64,000 bases of DNA from Prunus persica (taxonomy: Eukaryota; Streptophyta; Magnoliopsida; Rosales; Rosaceae): assembly GCF_000346465.2 (NCBI RefSeq), contig NC_034014.1, forward strand, positions 28,312,076 to 28,376,075. Reading direction: 5' to 3'. A model generated the notes under the pieces. The model searched no databases. It worked only from the letters and a program-made list of their open reading frames with translations, and was not told where the DNA came from. Position 1 is the stretch's first letter. Every line of letters starts with the position of its first letter. Below are positions 33,118 to 45,616 of the stretch, piece by piece. The translations under genes and the position numbers were made by a program.

Positions 33118-34446
33118 GATCTAAACGAAGCCACGCCATTGACTCCAGAGATAGCGCTATTAAGTACAACTTTCTAGTGCTTTTTCTTTGGGGACACGAT
33201 AGGGAAATCAGTAACTTGATGTAGTGTTCTAGACATTTTGATTAGGACCTTCATTGGATGGCCTAGTATTGCATCTATGAAATGGTTAGTTTGAAGATAA
33301 TATGATGTATTAAATTAAAACCATTTTACTTTTTGCTTTTGAAGTGGGATATATGCAGCGCTTGCGGTTGATGTTCAGTCTTGTATTAAATTAAATCATT
33401 TTACTTTTTTCTTTGTCTCTGTTCTGATCCTGCATTGGTCTCCATCCAAAACTTGACAGCAGTGAGTTAAGAAATAAGAAGTTCGCTAGCCCGTGTGAGT
33501 TCATGAACGAAGTTATTAGCTCAATTTGAAAAGCGTATAACAGGTTTATACATATGAAAAACGTAGTTGGGTAGAAAGATTCCCACATAGGTAGCTTAAT
33601 CTAATTAGTATAGGTCAGTGAGTATGTAATCATCAAGCTACATCAAAGTAGTGCTGCGCCAGAGTCCAGTCAGACCACGAAAACATTTGAGGAATCAGGA
33701 TCAGTTTGTTCTTGGGTTGAGATGGAATGGATATTCTATTTAGAAGTCATGTTGTTGCTTCCAAAGACTTGGTTTATTTTTCTTGAACCCATTGGGTTGA
33801 TGAAGGCATTAACATGCATATTTTGGTTTTCTATAAATGAAAACCAGAAAACACCACGTCAAATTTTCCTTGGTAAAACGAGTGTTTTTTAGTTCTGGGA
33901 ACATTCTACATCGTATATGGGAGTTGACTCGGGAGTATGTTGAATGTAAAAACTTACGAAAAATCATTTATGTGTGTGGTGCGGGTTTAAAAGTTCAAAA
34001 GAAGACGAGCACTAGTCAGAAAAATTGGGAAAGATTTGAGTTCTTGTATACCAATAATTGTTCAAAAGTTAAAAACCACGCATAAGCATTTGCATTTGAG
34101 GAATATGTTTTTGGACATAAATAAATGACCCACTGTTTACTTTATCCCGAAGAATTGCGTTTTTGTGGGTCGTCACAGTGCTCAATTTCTAGCTTTGCCA
34201 CATCCAAAACGAGATCTTATTTCATATCCTCAAGGCGAAGAAACTAGAGGAAGCTTAAGTCCATCACACCACCATGTGGCTGCAAAGATCATTTTCAGAG
34301 CCACGCCACAGTATTTTTTGGAGTCTGTCAGGTCATGACTAGACACCAAGCATTATAATATTATCGTTTTTCAAGCATACATAACTTTTGATTTCAGTTA
34401 TAGTAGTGGTAGTTTGCTTCACCAAAACAAGGATAACGAGAAAGGC
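33118..34446. other. Convergent intergenic region between the SR and RFI2-like genes
   Basis: This contains the 3'UTRs of the two convergent genes. A short repeat (TGTATTAAATTAAA...ATTTTACTTTTT) appears at 33306 and 33381. No other gene is seen; ORF-like stretches at 33400-34090 have no recognisable domain. Confidence 0.5.
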
Positions 34447-37400
34447 CTATGACCGATTTTGTGAAGGTGTCCTCTCGGACCCATGCCTTTGCCGGAAGCT
34501 GTTCCCTCTCATCGCTGAGTCTGACCCACTGCCACCCTGGTGAACAGCAGCCCAACCTTGGTCTCGGTCAACCTGATTCATCGAGAATGAAGGCAAGTGA
34601 TCTCTTTCCCATGCATGAAAACGATTAGGTAAAGGATTTTCAGCTTCTTGATAATTACGACCTGATGAGCCAGAGGGGAAAAAATAGAAACCACCATTTT
34701 GATCCGATGATGAAGCCACTGGCCCTACTTGAGCCACGCCTCTTTGACTGCTGGATCTTCGGGCTCCTTGAATTATGGGTGTCCGCATGGTTGGTGAATT
34801 ACTAGGTTGTTGTTGTTGATAGTATGCCTGGAGAGCTTGGACTCTGTCACGGGCCCGGGCATTGCTGCCTGGATAAGGAGGAATCATTGAAGACGTGACA
34901 GAGCTGCCAGCTCTAGCACTAGAACTGCACGAAGAATTCCCCATGTTAACGTCTCAAGGATTCATGTGATTAATATAAAAAAATCGCATTAAATACTTAA
35001 TGCTTCAATAAACATGATACCTATATATATGTGTAATGCAAATTCTCATCCAAACAATTCCAATAATAGATTTTGAAACCAAGGATCGATATGGTATATA
35101 TCAGCCCACATCCAACCAATCCACTCTTATCTCACATAGCCCATTTTCTCTTTGTAATCTTCACACACATTGCGTGTGTGATACATCTAAAACATTCTAA
35201 TAAGCAATTAATATTGCTTCCATTACAGTAAATGAAGGATGAAAACAGTCTGAAAAGCACCTTCAAATTTTGTCAAGGCATACCTGTGACCAACAAGGAA
35301 TGGGTGCATAAAAGATCCTGATCTTGGTAAATCTGAACTCGGCCTAGCAGATCTTTGAGTAACAGATGGAATTGAACCCTGCTCAGCGCCACCAATATGA
35401 TTGTTGGTTGTAGAAAATGGAGGCGGGGAATGGTGCTCCCAACTGTGATAATGAAGATCCATGGCAGGAAAAGCATAGGAGTTTGGTATTTCACTAGGTA
35501 CTGATGTGCCACTCCAATGATGGTTAAAGTTGGAAGCTTCTGACACACTTCCACTGGAGTTTGAGGATGACGGGTGAATTGGCCCAAAGTAAGCAATATA
35601 TGGGCAAGGATGACCAGCAGATGATACAGCTGTATGCTCAGCAAAGATGGCATGTTGTCCAAGTAAATCATGATCTGCATTGCAACATTACTCCTATAAA
35701 TGTTACACATTATAGGCTAACCTCTGCCAAACTACAATAGAATATCACAAGTTAAATGAAAAGCAAAAGGTCTTACATGAAGTTGGCGAGAACTCCCCTT
35801 CCCTGTTAATTGTAAAAAAGAAAAAGTTTAACACACAGGAGGAGAAAATATTGCACATAAATAGCAACAAAAAATTTAAAAAAACAAAAGTCTGCTTGCA
35901 ACATCATAGAGTTCATTAGAGGCAATTAAATTTAAACTCTAAAATTGTTTTGATAGTCTTGCCATCTTTTCTGAAAAAAGTTAACCTTGAAATTCAAAAA
36001 TAGAAACTCATATCCTCTGCTCCTACCACACCCTCACCCTATGGCTGGTCTTCTTTTAAAGTTGCTGGTTATTTTCTGAAAACTTTTTAAAGACTGTACA
36101 TGTTATAATATATTCATATGTTCATGTCATTTATGTTATACGATTTGTTTAAATATTTGGTAAAAGTTTGTCAATTAGTTAAAAGTTTAAGTTAATTTTA
36201 TTTAATCAATAAACAAACATTAAAATGAACAAAACTATTTCTAATACCAATGCTTATGTCAGAGTCGATAAGACTTTCTAGAAAGAACAAATCCCAAATT
36301 CTCTTTTTGCTGAAACTTCAAAACATTTGGGAAGAAAGGAAGAAAAAAATAAATATAGAGTAACCATAAGTAATTGCGACTGTAGGAGAAGAAATAAGAT
36401 ACTATAACAAATATGAGAAAAACAGCACGGAGGAAAAAGAAAATAAAAAACTATCTTTACATATTGGCACAATAGCCAGATGATTCTGCTCAGTGCTTTC
36501 TTGTTACTTCCCAGGAAAACGTAACTGCACCCAAAAGTGTGCAATCAATAAGGGTTCCCAGGAAACCAAAGATCCATTGGCACTGATACTTTCCGTCAAA
36601 ACACTGATTCTACATGTTTTGCTCAACCCAACCAATGTGCAAAATTAACAGCAAACTCTTAAGTAAACTTATTGAGAGATGAAATGGAGTGGTAAAAAGA
36701 AGATGGCAGAATAAAATCCAGTTAGCCACATGCAACTGCTTTCCAACTCTTTATGGTTACTTTGGGTTCCTTTGTGAAGATATCCTCTCCTTGCACATAC
36801 CAGGAGGAACAATTTATTGCAAAGATCCATATGAATGTTTTTTTTATTCAAACTTGCAAATTTAACAAACATAAAAGAACACGTGAGGGTCAAAACACTT
36901 TGGCCAAGAAAAGAAAAGACAACTAAGGTTCCTTCATAAAAGACACCGTTTGCATAGATCCGTTTGAAAACTAACCCTTTTTCTAAAAGTTTAGATTTTT
37001 AACCCGCTTTAAACTTGAAAAGATTAGTTGTGGTCAATATGTGAGTCAAGATGTGGGTCGGGATCTCGAATCCCCATCTAAACCTATATCTCAACTCAAT
37101 TTCCATTTCGTCAAGCTCTTGACATAGTTCAAAATAGATCAGTTTTCTAATGATCCTATGTAAACTAGTTGTATTTTGAACCCAATAAACTAAAAGCTAA
37201 TTACAGAAGAACTAGAACCAAAATAAGTTTAAGCATGAAGTGTAGCAAACGAGATCACTTACTCAAATGATGAAGGAAGTCGTGCTAAGCTACCAAATGG
37301 ACACCAGTGAACACCAAAGGACTGCAAAAAGCATTTGTATACCAAACAAAAATATCAAAATGGCGAACAAGATTCTGTTAAACAGTAGTCTATAGAGCAC

Positions 37401-39995
37401 ATCAGTCAATCTAAGTCTTTATCCATACACACACAAGATATAGAAGTTCAGCATCAAAACATGTCACTTCTATTTTTTTTTTAATCCATTCAACAGAGAA
37501 TAACATGCAGAAGGATATTAGGTTGTCCTCCTTAAGATTATTGGGAAGCTACTTGTGAAAGGAAATAAATGACAGCAATATGCAAATGCTTCATGTGGCA
37601 CCACTACTTCAATATGGAGGATTCTAGTTAGGCTCTTCTTAGAAATATTCGTCAATCTAATCTTCAATAACGTTCCGCTCTTCAATTTAATGTAACGGGA
37701 AGAAATTAAAAAGACAACTAAAAATATGAGGCTTTGGTTCTCTTCGATTCCTCTTTGTTCCTTTCCAGATTTGAAGGCAAAGGAAGGCCTTCATAACTGA
37801 TATAGATAACACTTCGCACATTTGAAAATGAACCTTCAATTAGATCTTCTATTGATAGCACTGTACAATAAAATATTACCTCAATCAGTTCAGGCTCTTC
37901 TCAATAACTGTAAGCTTACTGTGTTCTGCCTATTTAACAAATTTGAGAGTTTGCTCCTAAATAGCCTCGTTAACTTCACATCACATTTGACAAAAAAATT
38001 GATACCAGCCATGTTGAAATGTTAATGGTCAAGCTAAATATTTTTATCCCCAGGCACAAAGTAACTTACCTATAAGCTGAGGTGAGTGTTCACCACTAGC
38101 AAGGGAGAAAATTGAGATTCTGACTATGTGTTACGAGTAGCAATAAGGCTCTCAAGCAAGTCAGCTAGGTCTACTTGTGTAAAGCTTTAAAATAGGAATT
38201 TTTTATAATAAATTACATATCGATATTAAGCAAATCTAGAAGCATGACCTTCGGCTTGAAAGGGAATACACTCATCCACCACCTTTAATAAGGAATGAGT
38301 TATCCTAGCCTTTGAAGCAGTAATCCTTTTTTTGTGTACTATTGACTCTGTTTTGTTAGTTAACTATATTGTTTACGATTTTAATATTTGTCACAAGTAG
38401 GTTGAAACCACAGAGACGTTTCTAAGCATGAACAAAGGGTTATAATTATAGTGTCAGCATATAAAAATCATAAAAAGAAAAGCTTTGCATTTTGACTGCA
38501 AAAATCAAAAATTGATCATAAATAAAAAAAGAAACTAAAAAATAGAAGTTAAAATTCAAGAGATTGTTATTTACCATTTCAGAGTAACCAAGATCATAAA
38601 GATCTTCATCATGGGTCCAGTCATCCACGCCAAATTCTTGAATTGAACGGTATCCATTAGCATAAAGCCATTGACCTTTCTCGATCTTCCGACAATTAGG
38701 GCATTGCATTGCCCCCTTTATATTGAAGGCTGAACCAATGCAATCTGAAAGGATCATAAAAAATAATCAAGGACCATGAAAGCTGTGCATCATCTTGCTG
38801 AAAAGGCATAACTAAACTTATGTCCTTCAAAGAACTATGTCTCAGATTTAATGTGCAAGTAAAATCAATCAGCACTAGAAGGCAACTGGCCTATAAAAAA
38901 AAAAAACTCAGATGGCATGGCTCAAGCGGACTCACATAAGGCTTTTCAAGCCTAGGACCAAGCTACCAAAGGAAATCCCTATTGGGAATGTCCAAATTTC
39001 GGCTGCAAGATCAAACGATTTGTGTATTTGGAATAAGTTAAAACTCTGGACAAATTTTCTGAAAAGTGATCTGAAGACTGATCTATTGAACCTCAGAGTA
39101 AATTTGACATTATAATCCCTCAATACCGTAGACTTAGATTAAGAGACCAGGCCAAGGGTATCAACGCCGCACTTTTGACAATGGGAGTATGGCAACCTGT
39201 TATATATATTTCACTTCGTATGGCTCATAGAGATTCCAAATCTCCAACTAAAGTCACTTCCAGTGCCCTCCACTAGTTTGAAGAGATAAAACATTTCAAG
39301 AGGGCCTCTTGCAAAACGATAATTCTTTTTGACTGACCAATGTTTATATCCCAATTCAAGCATCCCAATATCTATAATTTTTTATATATCAAATTTTGCA
39401 AATTTCAGTACAAAATTTGGTTCAATCTATTGAATCAAACATCTACAACAAATCAAAATGTAGAAATCAAACTACATGATTCCGCAAGAAAGATATAATC
39501 ATCATATCTTTATCAAAGAAACCGATTAATGATGGACATAAAATGGATAATACACGTACTTCTGTAATTTCAGAACAGGGGCAAGTAATGACAACCCAAT
39601 AAAACCAAAGCTTTAATTGAACTAAGCAAAGGCATAATTCAGTTTCAATTTCTGAACTTTCTTCTATTTCTTAACCAATCAAAGAGCCCACTACCAGAGA
39701 AACCAATATCCAACAGAATTTCCAAATCAGAAACCAAAATTGAACCCGGATCTCTGTTGTTGCAACCCGGAAAAATGAAAATTTCAACCCAAATAAGATT
39801 CAATTTTGACTCACCTAGATGAAATTGATGCCCACATTGCAGCTTGGCCCAAGATCTGTCCCCATTATCGGCGACGACTTCAAGGCAAATCGAGCAGGAG
39901 ACAGAGCCTCCGTACGACTTGCCTCCACAACCACCGCCACCACCAACACCATCGCTGTCTTCAACGACGACCTCTTCATCGCTTCCGAGCCCCAT
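34447..39995 (-). CDS. RFI2-like RING-type E3 ubiquitin ligase
   Basis: Six exons: 39995..39815, 38744..38575, 37321..37263, 35802..35777 (26 nt), 35674..35284 and 34924..34447, totalling 1305 nt, 434 aa. A Gly-rich acidic N-terminus is followed by a C3HC4 RING split across exons 1 and 2: CSICLEVVADNGDRSWAKLQCGHQFHLDCIGSAF, then CPNCRKIEKGQW. After it come LYANGYRSIQEFGVDDWTHDEDLYDLGYSEM, a region containing SFGVHWCPFGSLARLP, and a Ser/Gln-rich C-terminus with RARDRVQALQAYYQQQQPS. The architecture matches Arabidopsis RFI2 (At2g47700, from memory), a nuclear RING protein acting in red/far-red light signalling and photoperiodic flowering. The RING uses an unusually small, conserved QFHLDCIGSAFNIKGAMQCPNC block. 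The 26-nt exon is supported by consensus sites and exact phase. Confidence 0.9.
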
Positions 39996-39999
39996 AGAA

Positions 40000-42900
40000 A
40001 CCCCAAAATCGAGCCCTCAAAACCCTAAATTCCGTTTGGCCGGCGTCTAGCGGTTTTTCTCTCTCTTCCTCAACCGCGCAAAAAAAGACGAGACGAAGTA
40101 AATCCGGCGGGAACACAACGTATGGTTTGGTAATTACGAAGAAACGAGACGACGTCGTTAGGATCGAAGCAGAGACGAGGAGACGGTCAGTCGTCAGAGA
40201 TGGAGTTCTTGGATGTGCAGGAAAAAAAAATTTGATGGACAATCAATCGATAAATCTCTTCTTTTCTGTCGCTCGACCTCTCTATCTCTGAGTCGTGTGT
40301 TTCGGGCCGTTGGATGGTGGACTTTGGTTAAGGTGGGCGCAATAACCGCTGTCCAAAATGAGCCAGATCAACGGCTGTGATTGAGTTTCGAGATTTCCCT
40401 GCAGTTTGATTTTTGTTGACGACGTTGTTGTTTGTCTCAAACGCTTTCCCATTTATTTTTTTATTTTTTTTTATTTTTTTGTGTTAGATAAGATTTTGTT
40501 TCTATTTTCTCGGGTTAGAGAAAGTTTTGGTAATGGGACCCAAAAAGGGGAAATTTTCAGTATTGTGACTCGGTTTGTCGGGTCGGTTCCCATTTTTAAA
40601 TGTTTATAAATTTTCTTGAGCTTTAAGTTAGGAAGATGCTACTGCTATACAAGTACAAGTCACTTTTTTCCTTGCTACTTTTTTCCAACTCAATCACAAT
40701 TAATGCATTGCCTAAAATGCAAGTTTCAAAATAAAGCAAGGCTTCCCTGTGAGTTTGCACTCTATTTGATCAATGTGTATTTTTTGGTATAATACTGTTG
40801 ATTGAAAATGATTGGCACGTATGCAAATTTACTCATATGCTAAGAGAATTAAGGATGACATAGTAATCATCGCACACTTTGCAATGAGTTTCTAGCCTAT
40901 GTTGATATTTACCTTAAATATGTATTGGAATTATTTACATTTCCGATTTCAGTATTAGAATCAATTCTAGTTCATAATTTTTCATTCGTTTATTAACACG
41001 TAATTTTATGTTTCTGACTTTTTTCAATTGTTAAAAGCATTTCTTTCGGTCATGTGTTGGATTTTTCCAACTAATATTTTTTTTATTAAAATAAAAACTA
41101 AAAACCAACCCCACAGATTTAGGTGACGGTCTTCATGATTGGAAATGAATTGATAAAAAGTAAAATTCTCAATGAAATTTTCAAAATAAATAAACGAAAA
41201 AGACAATGCCAACCCTGAAATTTTGACCGTATTAGTACCTAATTTCCTGGTATCTTGTAGTCATTGTGTGTTTACTTGCATGCATCGACAAATCCTGCAA
41301 TTGCTAAGTGGGTTTGGTCATAACACGCGTTGTTCAATTGCTTTTTAACAAAAACGCCCAAAAACAACACGCGTTTGGTTTTCTCCTGCTATGTGCTACG
41401 CATATGTCAAAAAGAAAAGGCAATCATAAAAACTGAAAAGCACTATAACAAGAACCCAAAAGACAGTAATTATCTCTCTGTTGTCTCTGCATTATCTCCA
41501 TGAACCTTCAAAAATCTGTCCTAGCTTGTAGAGTCAGAAAAGTTAATGGGGTCATGCTGAATTGCATTCCATGTCCCACTTGTGGAGCATAATCCTTCTT
41601 TGGCAAATTATGACAAATAGCCGTTTACATGCGCGTGAGTGACTGTTATTTTATTACTCATAAACTGAGTGTGTGAACAACTGTTTTTGGCAAAATTCAC
41701 GAACATTCGTCTTCTATTTATTCCCACTGGCTTTTCTCCTTCAGATTTTGTAAAACTTTACAAAAGGAGAATGGTGGTGTTCAAGATCCAAACATAATTG
41801 GATGGTAGCCTTCTTTTATGTTTATATATTTGATGATATCATATGGACGGTCTGAAAACCGATTCCCAACTAGATGGTCAAGGTTTACAATGATCATGTG
41901 CGTTCTATTGCAGGCCTTTATTCTTATCCCACTCAGCTTTCATTGACTAAGTAATGGGAACATCTCAGTCCGCGTGCCACGAATATTCGGTGCCATTTGT
42001 TTATATTCTTAGTCTACTTTTCTAAACAGTTTCATTAGTTTTTTTTAACTCGATCTTCTCCAACATCATCCATTGGAGAAAAACTTATCTATCACCATTC
42101 ACGTTGTACTGTTCACTTTTTCCTATCTCTCTCATCCTTTGATAAGTAACAAAATACAAGAAGTTAAAAGAATTTGAGCAATAAAACAGGGTGAGTTTCA
42201 TTGATTGGTTGGACCTACACCAAAAGCGAAAAAAAAAAAAAAATGACCCCCTCAAAAATTTTTAATTTGTTATATTGTAAAAATAAGAATATGTGAACAA
42301 ATATATATATTTCTTCTTTGCAAAGGTCCGTATTGACACGATTATAAACATGCAATGGCTTTTTTTTTTTTCTTGACTTCTTCTATAATATAATATATAA
42401 TGATTCAAATTGTTTAAATTTTATTTTTTGATTTGGGGCCTTAAAGCTCGAAAATAACATAACTAAATGCAAACGAGGCCTATAGTCTAGTTAATTTTAG
42501 TAATTCATTTTTCAAATGCTAACACAAATAAGTACAACCAACTCCAAAAAAAAAAAAACACAAATCAGTGGAACTAAAAATTGGAGTCAATGCAAAGGAC
42601 GCACTAGTGTAGTGGTTTGAAGTATTTACTCCATCAAGAAAGTTCTGGGTTCAAGTCTTAGCATTCGTATTGTGTGTGTGAGTTTAATATGCTATTGTCC
42701 CTTTCAATAGGAAAGGTCCTAAAAAAAAATTGGAGTCAATTAATTAGCAAACAAACAACCAATGAATAAATATCAGAAACTTGAGAAATAAAGGTGAGTT
42801 GATTGCATACAAATTGGGGAAGAGATTGGCACCATTGATTTAATGATGTTCTAATATATTAATGTTGTATTTGAGTTTGACCAACGACAAACAATAATGG

Positions 42901-43861
42901 AGCAGGAAAAAAAGTGCAAGTTGTGTTATTTTATGTTCTAATGTTTAAAAAATAAATAAATAAATAATTTTTTTGTAAGTTATGTTTGTCTGGCCTTGTA
43001 CCTTTCTGTTGGCTGAGAAAAAAAAATCTACTATGTGTGGCTATGAGGTAGTAAGCTAATATTTAATTGTACTGCAATTTTTTTTTAAAACTTAGCACCA
43101 AACTAAAGCCTAAAGTGAAACTTAGTACCAAACTAAAGCCTAGTACAATATCTTAATAGTTCCGCTCTTGTAAATATGGAAGAATAGTAAAAAATACATA
43201 TCTCCACACTATAATAACGTTCGAATCGTTCGAATAAGAGAGAATATATTTATTGCACCCTCCCAAAATTAATAATTTAGACATATTTATCATTCCAAAA
43301 TCCATATAGCCTAAGTATAACACTTGTTTTGTGAGCATTATTTTTGTTTGGTAGAAATCAAATAAAAAAAACGTTAGCAAGGACTTCTAATCAACTTTTG
43401 TTTTTGGGGAATTCTATCAATCATATATTTGTAGTACCAGCAACAAGTAGTAAAAGAAAGGCATATATTTTCACCAGAAAAAGAAGAAAAAGATTATTAT
43501 CACCCTGCACCGTCATGATTTTTGAGCCAAGGTGGGGCCCCTCATATGTCGCATCAGCAAGCCCAAGTCACGTCATCGATTGTAACATGGTGCAAGCAAC
43601 GGCTATGATCAGTCCAGAAGAGTACTGCATGTGGGGCCTACAAAAGAACGTCATCTGATCCAGGGAAAACCACATTGAATCGTGCAGGAACTTTTCCCTG
43701 ACACCGAGGGGAGAATCTTGGGCCCGCTCCCTCGATGACTCTTGGTCAAACCAAGTTTACAGTGAAAGGACAGCAACCGCAATTCTATTGAAAACAATAA
43801 CCAATTTTAGTAATTCTGTCGCAGCTCAACTTCTGCTACACTTTCGTTACGCTATTTTATC
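40000..43861. other. Long intergenic region, no protein gene seen
   Basis: The first 250 bases are the RFI2-like promoter/5'UTR. The rest is AT-rich. Short ORFs (for example 40406-40609, 43344-43658) have no recognisable domain. A SINE-like insertion is listed separately. An imperfect duplication of AACTTAGYACCAAACTAAAGCCTA lies at 43089 and 43119. Confidence 0.5.
42590..42730 (+). repeat. tRNA-derived SINE
   Basis: Box A-like GTGTAGTGGTTTGAAGTA at 42608 and box B-like GGGTTCAAGTCTTAGCA at 42648 are correctly ordered and spaced for a tRNA-derived RNA polymerase III promoter. They are followed by TTGTGTGTGTGAGTTTAA and a CCCTTTCAATAGG tail ending in an A-rich run near 42721. This is the layout of a plant SINE. 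A related sequence occurs at 55425-55515. Confidence 0.7.
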
Positions 43862-43869
43862 TATAAATA
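43862..43869 (+). promoter_or_regulatory. TATA box of the TCTP-like pseudogene
   Basis: TATAAATA lies 80 bases upstream of the MLVY start codon at 43949, in a region otherwise shaped like a promoter and 5'UTR (CAGCCTCTGAGCTCCGAAAC). It indicates a duplicated gene rather than a processed copy. Confidence 0.6.
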
Positions 43870-43948
43870 CTCACAGCCTCTGAGCTCCGAAACAGTCTCT
43901 GTTGCTCTGATAAATTGAACCAAGTCACGCAAAAAAAACTAAGTAAAC

Positions 43949-44857
43949 ATGCTCGTGTATCCGGACCAACTGCCTCAATGCTTTTCTTTTTCGTTACAAT
44001 TTTTGGTCTCTTCGAGCAAAATTTCTCTATTTTCGTTTCATTATCTTATTCTTTTTATTTCTTAGGAAGCCAATGAAACGGGAATAGAAAAGTATTTCTG
44101 AAACGAACTTTAGGATAAGTTTTGATGGAAAAAAGTTTCACCTTTACAATTTTACTGGGAATAATGTTCTTAGAGGAGATCTTATTGCTTAGATTAACGA
44201 CCATTTATTTATTGATTGTGTCAGGTAATCTCTTGGGTTTGGATTTGTGTTGTTGATGCCAAGTTATTTTAGATAAATGATGATGCTTAGAGTCAGGTGA
44301 TGAGCTTCTTTCTTTGGGTTGTTGACATTGTTGATACCTTCAGGCTTCAGGTGAGTGAAGCTAGATAATTACTCATTAATCATTTTGATAATCAAGCATG
44401 TTTTTCTTCTATATAGTTACTTAAAAGTTAAAACAAAATGGTTCATTCTGGTATACTCTATATTTGTCATGAATAGGAGCAACCAACTATGGACAAAAAG
44501 CAGTTTGTGACATTCACGAAGAGGTACATAAAGTTGTTGACACCAAGAGCTTTTCAAGAAGCATATATATTGAGGGGGCCACCAAATTCTTGATCTCTAA
44601 ACTCAGCGACCTCGAATTGTATGTGCTCTCTTTTCTCCACCTGCCTGCTAATTCAACCAATTTGGTTAATTTGTTTACTTACTTTTAATCTAAGATTTAA
44701 TTGATTGCGTGAGTTTGTGGGTTTGGTTTGTTGTGGCAGTTTTGTGGGGGAGAGCATGCATGATGATGGGAGCATTGTTTTTGCATACTACAAGGAAGGT
44801 GCCACCGACCCAACATGTATCTACCTGGCCTATGGCTTGAAGGAAATAGTGTGTTAA
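43949..44857 (+). pseudogene. TCTP (translationally controlled tumour protein) pseudogene
   Basis: Fragments of TCTP appear in order with intron boundaries kept. These are MLVYPDQL at the ATG (43949); VVDIVDTFRLQ followed by a GTGAGT donor (44318-44350); EQPTMDKKQFVTFTKRYIKLLTPR after an acceptor at 44477; then, in another frame, IEGATKFLISKLSDLEF up to a donor at 44619; and [42 protein letters not shown] in the last exon (44740-44857). The roughly 50-residue segment after MLVY is missing or unrecognisable, and a frameshift breaks the fourth segment. TCTP is a small, abundant conserved protein involved in cell-cycle and growth control. The intact parental gene is not in this window. Confidence 0.88.
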
Positions 44858-44865
44858 TAAGAATA

Positions 44866-45335
44866 GAAAGGATACTTTCTACAAGCACTACATTCACTTC
44901 AAGAAGCAGACAAGGGCAATAAGGCATTGAAAGCGCTCGCCTTCGGCTCCCTCTACTTCACTGGAGACTGAACTACCTGAGCCTGAGACGAAAGCCCATT
45001 GCAAACACCTATCAATTAGAACCACAAGCAAACCTTCATTGACTCCTCACTTTACTCCCAAGAAAAAGCTAGGCTCCTGATCGAGCAACTAGTAGTCCTA
45101 TCTATCCACCGCTCCAGACAATATCTTCAGTACCTATGATGGTGACCACATCTGCTGGCATGTGATGTTTGGACAGGCTCTTCCCTTCATGCCCCCAATT
45201 GCAGCTTGTTCACTCCTTGAGAATGAACTATCAGGCGAAGATCTTTGATCCAAATCTTCGCATCTACTCTCTCTTAGAGGATGAACCACGCCTGCCTTTG
45301 AATGGTGCTGCTACATGTACAAATTTTTATTATAG
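44866..45335 (+). pseudogene. Unidentified decayed coding sequence
   Basis: Coding-like stretches in changing frames: FYKHYIHFKKQTRAIR, GSLYFTGD, IFSTYDGDHICWHVMFGQALPFMPPIAACSLLENELSGEDL, and DPNLRIYSLLEDEPRLPLNGAAT. They follow the TCTP pseudogene directly on the same strand, with stops and frameshifts between them. I do not recognise the family. It could be another dead gene, or read-through of a captured sequence. Confidence 0.35.
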
Positions 45336-45616
45336 TTTCTTAGTTTTGAATGTTATTTAAAAGGTTCACCATAACTGGTATTTTTTTAACCGAAAAAAAA
45401 AAAAATCGAGAAAAAAGGTCTTGACATATTTGGATTAACTTTCAAGTGTCACTGCAAAATGCTCAAGTGCAGTGGTCTATCCATTACCTGTTATAAAAAC
45501 AAACACAAATTACTACAAGTCAATAGATCAAATTACACGAGGGTATGGTTCTGGTGCACAAACTTAAAAGTTGGAACTTGTACTAGGCTTGAAGACCCTT
45601 TGAGAACCCATCCACT

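Noticed and set aside
33581..33600. TCCCACATAG, similar to the plant snRNA upstream element
   Set aside because: No TATA box at the required distance and no snRNA-like sequence downstream.
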